This document shows, one piece after another, positions 7,068-16,143 of a DNA stretch of 40,688 bases. Location of the stretch: positions 1 to 40,688 of the forward strand of contig NZ_JAQPOK010000014.1 of assembly GCF_030068445.1 (NCBI RefSeq), in the 5' to 3' direction. The notes beneath the pieces were generated by a model, which worked only from the letters and a program-made list of their open reading frames with translations, was not told the origin of the DNA and searched no databases. Every line of letters starts with the position of its first letter. Position 1 is the first letter of the stretch. The stretch comes from Roseofilum halophilum BLCC-M91. Its GTDB lineage: Bacteria > Cyanobacteriota > Cyanobacteriia > Cyanobacteriales > Desertifilaceae. A program made the translations under genes and the position numbers.

Positions 7068-9254
7068 CTAATCCCGAATCGACTGCACCTGGTAGAGTCT
7101 CACTTTGCCATCATCGCCTCCGGTAACGATTTGCAGTTGGGAGCCACTTCTATCTCTGCGAGAGGGAATTAGGGATAAGTCTACGGTATTGAGGGATTGA
7201 GAATGGTTTGCGATCGCCTTTCCTTTAAGATATTTACTTAAGCGCTCTCCTGTGTCTCTCAGGGGCCAGAGGATCAGTTTACCGTCATCTCCCACACTGG
7301 CAAGATAAGAGCCATCAGGACTGAAGGCAATCGAGCGCACGGCTTCACCATTATGACTATCTTGCCAGCGATCGAGCAGTTCGCAACTCGGATTGGCTCC
7401 TGCTCCTAAACCGGGTTCTAAACAAGGACGTAAATTCCAAATACTCATACTGCCTTGATTATCGGCAACGGCTAAGAGAAAGGGGCGTTTTTCGGCGGTG
7501 GCTAAACTGGTAATATAGTTGTCTTGACCCGTTGAGGTCTCTGGATCGGAAATATCGATGGTTTGGGTGGAGTTGCTTTGCGTATTCCAGAGGATGAGTT
7601 GATTAAACCGACCAGCAACGGCTAAGGTTTCTGCTCTTTGACCGACAAAGGCGAGATCGGAAATGGCGAATTCAAAGGTTTGGGTTAGTTCGGGTTCATT
7701 AACATTTTCGATTTGCTCAAAGTCTTGGCCGATATACCATTTGGCTAGGAGTCCGCTACCATGGCCACTGAATAAATAGCGGGAGTCGGGGGTAAATTCG
7801 AGATCCATTACCCGGTCGTCTTTTTGATAAACGAGCGATCGCACCGGAACATCTTCATAGGATAATAAATCCCAAAGCTGGATTTCTCCATTTTCTAAAC
7901 CCATGGCCATTTGATTGTTATCAATGGGGCGATATTTGACGGTGCGAACAGCTTTGTCGGCTTGGGCACGAATGTGGATAAATTCGAGTTTTTGCCCTTC
8001 AACACCCCAGTCTCTGACCTGTTGATCGACTCCACCACTGAGAACGCGATCGCCGAGTCCATTCAGTTGTACGGTGGTGACTGCTCCTTGGTGATGAATA
8101 TAATGATACTGTCCATGAACCAACCACCAGAATACCCAAGCCAAGACGACTATCAAGAGTCCCTGCAACCATCGGGGAATAATGGGAAAGACTCTTAGGA
8201 TTAAGATTTGTTGGCGATCGATGATGGGAACAGCAGGTTCTGTAGGGGCGGGTTTCAAACCCGCCCCTACCTCTATCAAACGCTCCTGTACCCATCCCAA
8301 CCAGGGGCGTTTTGTTTCCACCTTAAGATCGAAGATTTGGGTCTCCGTTGGGTTAAGGGTATATTCTGGAGGCAATAATTCCAGTTGCAAGCGGTTTCGG
8401 GCGCTGTTTTTATCTTCTAGGGGTAAATCGATGGTAGTTTGATAGCGTTGATTACTCTGGTTATCCAGTTCCAAGGAATACATGACTGGATTAGATTTCC
8501 AGGAAGGAAGCCAACGCCGTTTTTGAGGGATAGTTTGCTCTAGTTGCTCGATTTCAAAGCGGATTTCACCTTGGGGAAGGATGTCAATCACCGCTTGCAG
8601 TTGGGTCGGGGGGCCATCGGGATGTGTAATTTTGATATGGGCTAAATAATCGATGTCGGCGATCGCCTCTTCAATATCCGGCACAGAACAAATTAAGCTG
8701 TAATCCATCCATTGTCCCGGAGGCAAGCTCAAGGGAACAGCAGAGCGGTTTAACCAGGAATAGGCACTAGAGAGAGCAATGAGGGCTGTAATTTCCTTCT
8801 GACTCGGATTCAGCAGTCTTAGAGGAAGCTCTAGATCCCGGTTAGGATAGGCTTTGAGCGTAGAGTCAGTCAGTTCAGCCTGGAGCAGCAGTTCACCGAT
8901 CCCCTTTTCCACCCGCAAGCGGAGAATATGCCGTTCTTCCGTTCCCAGTTCCAGGGAAAAAATATGGATCGTGAGATTGACGAGGCCCACAAACCCTAAA
9001 ATCGGGGTGCGGTGAATTTCCACAATAAACCGGGTCAAGTCTCCGGGGGGTTTCTTGGTGCTAATCTCTGGGGAGAGGGTGTACCAGGTGCGCTCATCCT
9101 TGGCAGGAACACCAGCAGCCATAATCTCTAGCTGAAAACTGGCGAAGCGATCGCCCTGGTTAAGAACCTTAACCTCAAACTGAGCCACTCCATAACCCGG
9201 TTGAAAGGTGAGTTCTTTGGTGGATAGCTCCGTCGCCATCAGTTTTTCAACCAT
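7068..9254 (-). CDS. Single-pass membrane protein with C-terminal WD40 propeller
   Basis: A 728-residue protein. Residues about 8-350 form beta-rich NEW3/CARDB-like modules (VAQFEVKVLNQGDRFASFQL, ELPLRLLNPSQKEI). A membrane helix spans about 363-381 (GLLIVVLAWVFWWLV), with Arg residues before it. A WD40 domain fills 386-728 with seven recognisable blades (QLWD, LILWN, MSIWN, LILWP and others), enough for one propeller. There is no signal peptide, so the N-terminal part is predicted cytoplasmic and the propeller extracytoplasmic, though this rests on charge bias only. A dispersed palindrome adds VGAGLKPAPT just before the membrane helix. The gene precedes the 1069-residue protein by 143 bases on the same strand, and the shared plan suggests joint function. 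The start is uncertain: AGGAG is very close to this ATG, and a second in-frame ATG lies at 9239. Confidence 0.82.
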   Translation of the reverse strand: MVEKLMATELSTKELTFQPGYGVAQFEVKVLNQGDRFASFQLEIMAAGVPAKDERTWYTLSPEISTKKPPGDLTRFIVEIHRTPILGFVGLVNLTIHIFSLELGTEERHILRLRVEKGIGELLLQAELTDSTLKAYPNRDLELPLRLLNPSQKEITALIALSSAYSWLNRSAVPLSLPPGQWMDYSLICSVPDIEEAIADIDYLAHIKITHPDGPPTQLQAVIDILPQGEIRFEIEQLEQTIPQKRRWLPSWKSNPVMYSLELDNQSNQRYQTTIDLPLEDKNSARNRLQLELLPPEYTLNPTETQIFDLKVETKRPWLGWVQERLIEVGAGLKPAPTEPAVPIIDRQQILILRVFPIIPRWLQGLLIVVLAWVFWWLVHGQYHYIHHQGAVTTVQLNGLGDRVLSGGVDQQVRDWGVEGQKLEFIHIRAQADKAVRTVKYRPIDNNQMAMGLENGEIQLWDLLSYEDVPVRSLVYQKDDRVMDLEFTPDSRYLFSGHGSGLLAKWYIGQDFEQIENVNEPELTQTFEFAISDLAFVGQRAETLAVAGRFNQLILWNTQSNSTQTIDISDPETSTGQDNYITSLATAEKRPFLLAVADNQGSMSIWNLRPCLEPGLGAGANPSCELLDRWQDSHNGEAVRSIAFSPDGSYLASVGDDGKLILWPLRDTGERLSKYLKGKAIANHSQSLNTVDLSLIPSRRDRSGSQLQIVTGGDDGKVRLYQVQSIRD
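8242..8270. repeat. Perfect 29-bp palindrome inside a gene
   Basis: Arms GTAGGGGCGGGTTT and AAACCCGCCCCTAC are perfect around a central C. On the coding (minus) strand it reads VGAGLKPAPT, a peptide that recurs in unrelated bacterial proteins carrying this kind of repeat. A decayed copy is at 1964-1990 and a related one at 5211-5270. Confidence 0.85.
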
Positions 9255-9392
9255 TCTCCTACCCTTACCCTCTGACCTTAACTGGAGCCATCATATCAAG
9301 CAAACCTTGAAATGTTTGAGACAATGGGCTGATCAATTAGATTCCTGGTACTCTAGATTAAGTCAGTCTATGTGCAAAAAGAATTATCATTA

Positions 9393-10358
9393 ATGACCTC
9401 CTCTGCTACCGCTGCTCGAACTGTACGCCTGGGTTCCCGTAAAAGCCAACTCGCTTTAGTACAAAGCGAATGGGTGCAAGCTCAACTCCAGGCCCATCAC
9501 CCCAATACCCAATTTGAAATTGAAACCATGAGTACCCAAGGAGATAAAATCCTAGATGTGCCCCTGGCGAAAATTGGTGATAAGGGGTTGTTTACAAAGG
9601 AACTGGAAGTGGGGATGCTGGCTAAACAAACAGATTTAGCCGTGCATTCGCTGAAAGATTTACCTACTAATTTACCCGAAGGCTTGGTTCTCGGTTGTGT
9701 GACAGAACGGGAAAACCCGGCCGATGCGCTGGTGGTGAATGCCAAATATGGGGATAAGAAATTGGAAACGCTCCCCGATGGTGCGGTGGTGGGTACGTCT
9801 TCCCTGCGACGTTTGGCCCAACTGCGCCATCATTTCCCGAAGCTGGCGTTTAAGGATGTGCGCGGGAATTTGAATACTCGTCTGAAAAAGTTGGATGATG
9901 GGGAATATGATGCTCTGATTCTAGCGGCAGCCGGTTTAACGCGCTTGGAAATGGGCGATCGCATTCAACAAGAGATTCCCTCTGATATTTCTCTCCATGC
10001 CGTCGGACAAGGGGCATTGGGGATCGAGTGCCGGGAGGGAGATAGGGAAATTCTGGATATTATTCAGGTCATCCAACACGAACCGACGCTCTATCGCTGT
10101 TTGGCGGAACGGGCGTTTCTGCGGACTTTGGAAGGGGGATGTCAAGTTCCCATTGGGGTGAATACCTCCATTGAGGGCGATCGCCTCACCTTAGTCGGTA
10201 TGGTAGCCAGTTTAGACGGTCAGCGCTTACTCCGCGACCAAATTACCGGCAGTTGCCAAGAGGCAGAACAACTCGGTACGAGTTTAGCCGCAGAACTGCG
10301 CGGACGCGGTGCAGGGGAAATCCTAGCAGAAATTCTGGCCCAAGTTGACCGCAGTTAA
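9393..10358 (+). CDS. hemC: Hydroxymethylbilane synthase (porphobilinogen deaminase)
   Basis: This enzyme condenses four porphobilinogen molecules into hydroxymethylbilane in the tetrapyrrole pathway that supplies heme, chlorophyll and bilins; it is cytosolic. The sequence shows the N-terminal [14 protein letters not shown], the [10 protein letters not shown] loop, the GTSSLRR and [14 protein letters not shown] substrate-binding motifs, and the cofactor cysteine in [10 protein letters not shown], which carries the dipyrromethane. At 321 residues it is of normal length. The ATG at 9393 was chosen; an upstream in-frame GTG at 9372 would add seven residues. It is divergent from the WD40 gene, with about 138 bases between them holding both promoters. 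Confidence 0.96.
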   Translation: MTSSATAARTVRLGSRKSQLALVQSEWVQAQLQAHHPNTQFEIETMSTQGDKILDVPLAKIGDKGLFTKELEVGMLAKQTDLAVHSLKDLPTNLPEGLVLGCVTERENPADALVVNAKYGDKKLETLPDGAVVGTSSLRRLAQLRHHFPKLAFKDVRGNLNTRLKKLDDGEYDALILAAAGLTRLEMGDRIQQEIPSDISLHAVGQGALGIECREGDREILDIIQVIQHEPTLYRCLAERAFLRTLEGGCQVPIGVNTSIEGDRLTLVGMVASLDGQRLLRDQITGSCQEAEQLGTSLAAELRGRGAGEILAEILAQVDRS

Positions 10359-10400
10359 TGGGCTAGGCAAAAGGTAAACAGTATATTGACTTGTACAATG

Positions 10401-10421
10401 AACGTGAGTTAAACCCACGTT
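10401..10421. repeat. Short inverted repeat in the hemC-thioredoxin gap
   Basis: AACGTG and CACGTT pair across a 9-base loop, 16 bases before the start of the thioredoxin-like gene. It could be an operator or a 5'-UTR hairpin. No T-run follows, so it is not a typical terminator. Confidence 0.3.
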
Positions 10422-10437
10422 GTGCAATTCAATCCCT

Positions 10438-11019
10438 ATGGCTAGAACCGAATCAACCATGTTGGCGTTAGGCACTCTAGCGCCTGACTTTCAACTCCCA
10501 GATGTAGTCTCTGGAAAAATTATTTCTTTAGAGACTTTTGCCCAGAAAAAAGCGCTTTTGGTGATGTTTATTTGTAAGCATTGCCCGTTTGTAAAGCATA
10601 TTCAGATCCAATTGTCAAGTCTAGGGAAAGATTACCAAAATACGGACTTAGGGATCGTAGCCATTAGCGCCAATGATGCGGTGAAATATCCCGATGATTC
10701 CCCGGAACAACTCAAACAGATGGCTGTAGAATTGGGCTTCACCTTTCCCCTTTGCTACGACGAAACCCAAGAGGTTGCTAAAACCTATACGGCTGCTTGC
10801 ACGCCAGATTTTTTCCTCTTTGATAGCGATCGCCGCCTCGTGTATCGAGGTCAACTCGATGACTCTCGCCCCAGTACAGAGATGCCGGTAACCGGTGCAG
10901 ATCTGCGTCAGGCGATCGACACCACATTATCGGGAAAACCCGTAAATCCAGAACAAAAGCCCAGTCTTGGTTGTAACATTAAATGGAAACCAGGAAATGA
11001 ACCCTCCTATTATGGCTAG
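10438..11019 (+). CDS. Thioredoxin-like / peroxiredoxin-like family protein
   Basis: A 193-residue soluble protein with an AhpC/TSA-Redoxin fold. It begins with the typical LGTLAPDFQLPDVVSGK, and has the redox motif CKHCPFVK (a CxxC) after the second strand and the cis-Pro region ACTPDFFLFD. This CKHCPFVK form marks a thioredoxin-like subgroup common in cyanobacteria and proteobacteria, probably acting as a thiol-disulfide reductase or peroxidase; the substrate is not known. The ATG at 10438 was chosen; an upstream TTG at 10420 would add six residues and lacks a better ribosome site. It lies 79 bases after hemC. Confidence 0.88.
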   Translation: MARTESTMLALGTLAPDFQLPDVVSGKIISLETFAQKKALLVMFICKHCPFVKHIQIQLSSLGKDYQNTDLGIVAISANDAVKYPDDSPEQLKQMAVELGFTFPLCYDETQEVAKTYTAACTPDFFLFDSDRRLVYRGQLDDSRPSTEMPVTGADLRQAIDTTLSGKPVNPEQKPSLGCNIKWKPGNEPSYYG

Positions 11020-11078
11020 GGAGATGGGGGACACGGAGATAGAAGGACAACCAGACCCCCAGACATGGAGATAGGGAA

Positions 11079-14000
11079 ATGAGTAGACCTGAAGGCAACC
11101 TATTACCTATTACCCATGACCTATTACCCATTAACCGTTTAACACAACTGTTCCTCCTGGCCATCTCCATGATGAACTTTAGTGCGATCGGGTTAACCCT
11201 AGGAAGTGCCCTATTTTTGCAACATGCGGGCCCATCCTCTCTGCCCCTTTCCTATATGATCATGGGAGGGGTTTCGATCCCGGTATATCTGGGATTATCG
11301 CAAATCGTCGATCGCACCCATCGCCCCCGACTATTACAATATTTTCTCATCCTTGCCCTCGGATTGGCGATCGCCTTACGTCTAATCGTCCTCTTCGATC
11401 GCCCCTGGGTTTACTTCGTCCTTTACATCAGCTTTTATATCCAATGGACTTTAGTCACCGAAGTCCTCTTTCCCAGCCTAGTCACCGATTACTTCACCAC
11501 CTTAGACTGGAAACGCTATGCACCCTCCCTAAGAATGGCAACCGCATTAGGGGGATTGTTAGGTGGAGGGTTAATCACCATCCTCTCGCCCAAGGTGACA
11601 CCCGAAAATCTGATCTTAACTCTGCCCTTCTTTTATGCGATCGTCTTTATTCAACTGCTCTATCTCGACCATACCCAAAGCCCGATAGAAGCATCATCTT
11701 CCCCCGATTCCGTCAATCCTTCCACGACAAGTTCCCGCTTCGGAACCCTAAAAGACTATCCGATCATTGGCTTCTTAGCCACCAGTACCTTTTTAACCAT
11801 TCTCCTGTATACCATTGGCGAATTTCTCTACTTTAGTATCTATGCCCAAACCTTTCAGGGCGATCGCCAACTGACCCGTTTTTTAGGCATCATGCGAATG
11901 ATCAACAGCATCATTCCCTTTGTAATTCTCTACACCTGTACCCAACCCCTGCTCAATCGGATTGGGGTCATGGGAATGAACTTGGTTTACCCCATAACCA
12001 CCTTTCTCAGCTTTCTCGGATTAGGCACTCAAGGCAACTTAGTCGCTGCCATAATTTGCAATTGTAATACCAATGGCATCGAAGATAGCATTAATCAACC
12101 CATTCAAAGCCTCAACTATAACGCCGTTCCCTATAATTTAGTCGGCCGCATTCGCACCATCAGTAACGGCTTATTCTACTCTCTTGGTCTCGCTACCGCA
12201 GGCCTTCTGCTCTGGGGATTGGATCGATTGAGTCTGTCCCAAATCGCTCAACTGGGTATGGGATTGAGCTTACTCTTCCTGATCGTCCGCTATGGTATGG
12301 GCAAAAGCTATCTACAATCCCTGCTGAGTTTATTGCGATCGGGTTCCACTCACTTTGATGACGTAAGAAGAGGATTAACCCAATTACCCAAACGCTGCGA
12401 AACTGAAGTGATCGAGATGCTCATCAGTGGCGATCTTCAAAACATTATTCTCGCCCTTTCTCTCGCCTCTCGCCTGAAAAAACCGGAACAATTTTTAATC
12501 TACATTCAACCTCTATTCATCAATCCTAACCCAGAGATTAATCGCCATCTGGTTCAATTTTTCCAAAGTTGTCCCAGTCCCCAGATGCTCGATTTTTTAG
12601 ATCCTTTTCTCAAAAGTGAGGATCAAAATCTACGCCTGTTAGCCCTAGAAGCCATAATTGCCAGTAAATACAAACTCAATAATGAACAATTAGAAACCCT
12701 CTGTCAAAACCCCAATCTGCAACAACAAGCCCTTCTGTGTGTCGCTTCTGTTGAAGCCCAAAGTCAACATCCTCAAATTCAGCAGACCTGCCAAATCTTT
12801 TGGAATACCTCCCTCGATGAAACCACCAAACTCACCTTGATTCGAGCCATTCGCAGCACCAAAAATCGCCAATTTATTCCCTATCTACAAATGCTCTTAA
12901 AGGGGGCTTCCCTACAGGTGACTCGTCAAGGATTAGATGTTTTAGCCCTACTAGCTCGCCCTGGAGAAAGGGATCTAGGAGAGTTAGCCGCGACCCAACT
13001 GGCTAATATCGATCCTTTATCTAGGGCAGTAGCGTTTAAGGTCATGGGCGTTGTCCAAAATCCCAATTTACTGCTCGATGTGGCCATGGGACTGCAACAT
13101 TCGAGTTTAGCCGTCCGGTTATGGGCAGCTACAGCCTTAGCCAATTATGGAGAAGCCAGCTTAAAAGTAGCTCGTATCTATCTCTATTCCCCTCGTTATG
13201 AGGTAGTGGAAATGGCGATCGCCACCCTAGCTAAAGTGGGAAGTCGCCGCGCCCTGAATATGCTCTATGACTTCCTCAAACCCGATTATAAAGCAGTTGC
13301 CCAAACCCCCTCCTGGATTCAGAGTATTTCCGCCCATGCACCCTATTCCAGGTTCTTGAACATTATTCTTGATGACTATCAACAACGGGTGCTTCGGCGT
13401 GTCTTTTATGTTTTATCCGTACTTGATGACCAAAAAACGATTCAACAGATTCAACCTTTACTGAGGACGACCGATGCTCGTCTGCGAGCCAATGCCCTAG
13501 AAACCTTGATGTCCCTTAAACATCAACGATTGATCCGTCCCATTCTTCCCCTATTGGACAATTCCCCAGCATCAGTCTCTCATGCTGTTTTATCCGAATC
13601 CGAATTCATCAACCAACTCAGTCAACAGAACGATCGCTGGTTACGCCTCGGTGCATTATTCATCCTCTCACCTACCCCCCATCTCATCCCTCCCCACTTA
13701 GAAGAAGACCCCAATCTCCTCGTTCGCAGAATTGCCCAATCCCTAGCCACCGGTCAACAAGAAGAAATTCCCCAACAAGACTGGTTTTTAAGCCAACTTT
13801 TTTTCCTCAAACAAACTTCCCTCTTGAAAATCCTTTCCCTAGATGAATTAGAAGAACTCAACCGCCTCTTTTATCCAGAAGATGTACCCGCCAACTCCAC
13901 CCTTTACGCCTGCGACCCCCACCAAGCTAAACTCTATCTTATTGCCGATGGTCAAGTCACCTTATATAACCATCCCGACACATTAGAAGCCCAGACCCGA

Positions 14001-14171
14001 ACTCTTAACCCTGGAGAATATTTTGGTGAAATTGCTGCCCTGGAAAACCCTTGGTATAAAGTGATTACTCAAACCGATTGTTCTTTTCTAACCCTATCGA
14101 GTAAACAATTCGATCATCTGATCGATCGCTGTCCTCGCCTTCTCTGGTGTCTGTCCCAACCGCAGAAATAG
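11079..14171 (+). CDS. MFS/NTP-transporter-like protein with HEAT repeats and cNMP-binding domain
   Basis: A 1030-residue three-part protein. Residues about 25-420 are a polytopic domain with about ten or more membrane helices, resembling the MFS or ATP/ADP-translocase (Npt1)-like group. Residues about 430-880 are alpha-helical repeats of HEAT/armadillo type (ARPGERDLGELAATQL, SLAVRLWAATALANYGE). Residues about 920-1030 are a CRP-type cyclic-nucleotide-binding domain ending in NPGEYFGEIAAL. The phosphate-binding cassette lacks the usual Arg (WYKVIT instead of RxA), so nucleotide binding is doubtful. The transported substrate is unknown. The first ~20 residues are encoded by ATTACCC-like heptamer DNA, so the start may be a repeat-driven extension. 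Confidence 0.85.
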   Translation: MSRPEGNLLPITHDLLPINRLTQLFLLAISMMNFSAIGLTLGSALFLQHAGPSSLPLSYMIMGGVSIPVYLGLSQIVDRTHRPRLLQYFLILALGLAIALRLIVLFDRPWVYFVLYISFYIQWTLVTEVLFPSLVTDYFTTLDWKRYAPSLRMATALGGLLGGGLITILSPKVTPENLILTLPFFYAIVFIQLLYLDHTQSPIEASSSPDSVNPSTTSSRFGTLKDYPIIGFLATSTFLTILLYTIGEFLYFSIYAQTFQGDRQLTRFLGIMRMINSIIPFVILYTCTQPLLNRIGVMGMNLVYPITTFLSFLGLGTQGNLVAAIICNCNTNGIEDSINQPIQSLNYNAVPYNLVGRIRTISNGLFYSLGLATAGLLLWGLDRLSLSQIAQLGMGLSLLFLIVRYGMGKSYLQSLLSLLRSGSTHFDDVRRGLTQLPKRCETEVIEMLISGDLQNIILALSLASRLKKPEQFLIYIQPLFINPNPEINRHLVQFFQSCPSPQMLDFLDPFLKSEDQNLRLLALEAIIASKYKLNNEQLETLCQNPNLQQQALLCVASVEAQSQHPQIQQTCQIFWNTSLDETTKLTLIRAIRSTKNRQFIPYLQMLLKGASLQVTRQGLDVLALLARPGERDLGELAATQLANIDPLSRAVAFKVMGVVQNPNLLLDVAMGLQHSSLAVRLWAATALANYGEASLKVARIYLYSPRYEVVEMAIATLAKVGSRRALNMLYDFLKPDYKAVAQTPSWIQSISAHAPYSRFLNIILDDYQQRVLRRVFYVLSVLDDQKTIQQIQPLLRTTDARLRANALETLMSLKHQRLIRPILPLLDNSPASVSHAVLSESEFINQLSQQNDRWLRLGALFILSPTPHLIPPHLEEDPNLLVRRIAQSLATGQQEEIPQQDWFLSQLFFLKQTSLLKILSLDELEELNRLFYPEDVPANSTLYACDPHQAKLYLIADGQVTLYNHPDTLEAQTRTLNPGEYFGEIAALENPWYKVITQTDCSFLTLSSKQFDHLIDRCPRLLWCLSQPQK

Positions 14172-14263
14172 CATGGGTATCCACCGGTTCGGAAACCGGA
14201 TCGGTTTCAGATTTGGTAAATTGAGAATCGCAAAACCTACGGACTTGGGAGCAGCCGTTATTT

Positions 14264-16057
14264 ATGGGTGAGTCGTTACCAACCAAGAAACCAAAACCCC
14301 CCCAACCGGCGATCGCCTCAACGATCTGCCTGGTTTGGCTGATCGCTATCGGCATTATCGCCTTTATCTGGCACTTGGGGGCGATCGGTTTAGTCGATGA
14401 AACTGAACCCCTGTTTGCCGAAGCAGCACGGCAAATGACGGTGACGGGAGATTGGATCACGCCCTATTTTAATGGCGAAACTCGGTTTGATAAGCCGCCC
14501 CTGATCTATTGGTTCATGGCGCTCTGTTATCAGGCTCTCGGGGTGAACCCTTGGGCGGTACGTCTGCCTTCGGCTCTGGCAGCGATCGCGTTAGGCTTGT
14601 TTGGATGTTACACCCTGCGCCGCTTCGGACGCTCCACAGGTAGAACCCAACCCTTTGCGATCGCCGGTTGCATCGGCGGAACCGCGATCATGCTCAATGT
14701 GCAAACCATTGCCTGGGCACGGATGGGAGTCTCGGACATGCTCCTGAGTGCTTGTATGGGTGCTGCCCTGTTTGCCTTCTTCTTTGCCTACGCGACTCCA
14801 GAACGGCACGGTAAACAACTCTGGTATCAGGCCTTTTATATCTTCTGCACTCTGGCTGTCCTCACTAAAGGCCCTGTGGGGATCATCTTGCCCGGCTTAA
14901 TTATTGTCTGCTTTTTAGCCTACATGGGCAACCTGAAACTGGTTTTAGGGGAAATGAACCTAAAGGTGGGTTTACTGCTGTTTTTTTCCCTGACTCTCCC
15001 CTGGTATATCCTGGTGACTTGGGCCAATGGTTGGGACTATATCAACTCGTTCTTTGGCTATCACAATATCGAGCGCTTTACCAGCGTTGTCAATCACCAC
15101 TCTGCTCCCTTTTATTTCTACATTCCCACGATTTTTGTCGGCTTTCTACCTTGGTCGGTTTATCTTCCTGTGGCTCTGTTTAAAGCCCGATTTTGGCAGC
15201 GTCGCGCCTGGTTAAGCCAACCTCGCAGCCATCATTTACCCATGTTTGCGTTTTTCTGGTTTATTTGTATTTTCGGCTTTTTTACCATTGCTGTCACCAA
15301 ACTGCCCAGCTATGTCCTGCCCCTGATGCCTGCTTGCGCTATTCTGGTAGCTCTGGTGTGGAGTGAACCGGAAGCGGGAAAGTCGAAAACCTGGAACCCT
15401 GGGCTATTCTGGAGCGGTGTGGCGAATATCATCCTCTGTTTAGCGATCGCCGCGATCGCCCCCTTCACCCCTCCCTGGTTAGGTACTGATCCGGCCATGC
15501 CCAATTTTGGCACAACCCTACAAGAGTCTGGCTTACTCTGGCAAATTACAGGACATCATCTCATTCTGGCGATCGTCCTCTTGGTGGCTCTACTGGGCAA
15601 ATGGTGGCGGGGTTTATGGACAGTGAATGCGATCGCCTTTGCCGCCCTTATGATCTTTATTGTCACCCCCATGACCGAGATCATGGATCAACAGCGCCAA
15701 CTTCCCCTCCGGGAACTCGCCCAAACCGTCACCGAAACCCGGCAACCGAGCGAACCCCTGATGATGATCGGGTTTTGGAAACCCAGCCTCAACTTCTATA
15801 CCCAAAACACCGTCATCTATGGCCATCATTCTCAAAGCTCCCTCGCTATCCTAGGCAACCTGATCCAAGACCCAGAAATGGGCGAAACCTTACTGATTTT
15901 AGGAGAACCGAAAACCTTTATCAACCTGGAATTTGAACCCCAACAGTATCAAGTTTTAGACCAACAAGGCGTGTATCAACTGGTACGAATTAGTAAAGCC
16001 GAAGTGATTAATACGCTCAACAAGAATATAGAACAAGCGATTGTCTTGAATGAATAA
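14264..16057 (+). CDS. GT39/ArnT-like glycosyltransferase
   Basis: A 597-residue integral membrane glycosyltransferase of the PMT/ArnT (GT39/GT83) type, which uses polyprenyl-phosphate sugars at the outer face of the plasma membrane. The first membrane helix (about 17-40) is followed by the family's acidic loop LVDETEPLFAEAARQ, with the Asp-Glu expected to be catalytic, and then GDWITPYFNGETRFDKPPL, a hallmark of this family. About 11-12 further hydrophobic helices and a soluble C-terminal domain follow. The acceptor (lipid A, protein or another lipid) cannot be told from the sequence. It starts 92 bases after the HEAT-repeat transporter and may share its transcript. Confidence 0.9.
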   Translation: MGESLPTKKPKPPQPAIASTICLVWLIAIGIIAFIWHLGAIGLVDETEPLFAEAARQMTVTGDWITPYFNGETRFDKPPLIYWFMALCYQALGVNPWAVRLPSALAAIALGLFGCYTLRRFGRSTGRTQPFAIAGCIGGTAIMLNVQTIAWARMGVSDMLLSACMGAALFAFFFAYATPERHGKQLWYQAFYIFCTLAVLTKGPVGIILPGLIIVCFLAYMGNLKLVLGEMNLKVGLLLFFSLTLPWYILVTWANGWDYINSFFGYHNIERFTSVVNHHSAPFYFYIPTIFVGFLPWSVYLPVALFKARFWQRRAWLSQPRSHHLPMFAFFWFICIFGFFTIAVTKLPSYVLPLMPACAILVALVWSEPEAGKSKTWNPGLFWSGVANIILCLAIAAIAPFTPPWLGTDPAMPNFGTTLQESGLLWQITGHHLILAIVLLVALLGKWWRGLWTVNAIAFAALMIFIVTPMTEIMDQQRQLPLRELAQTVTETRQPSEPLMMIGFWKPSLNFYTQNTVIYGHHSQSSLAILGNLIQDPEMGETLLILGEPKTFINLEFEPQQYQVLDQQGVYQLVRISKAEVINTLNKNIEQAIVLNE

Positions 16058-16101
16058 TTACCCATTACCTCTTAACCTATTACCGTGCGAAGCGCTATAT
16101 T

Positions 16102-16137
16102 GCCTATGATAAGGGACAACGATGTGCAAACATAGGC
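16102..16137 (+). promoter_or_regulatory. Leader hairpin overlapping the ribosome site region
   Basis: Arms GCCTATG (16102-16108) and CATAGGC (16131-16137) are perfect, and the second arm ends six bases before the ATG at 16144. In mRNA this could occlude the ribosome site and modulate translation of the protease gene. This is inference from position only. Confidence 0.35.
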
Positions 16138-16143
16138 GAGGCA

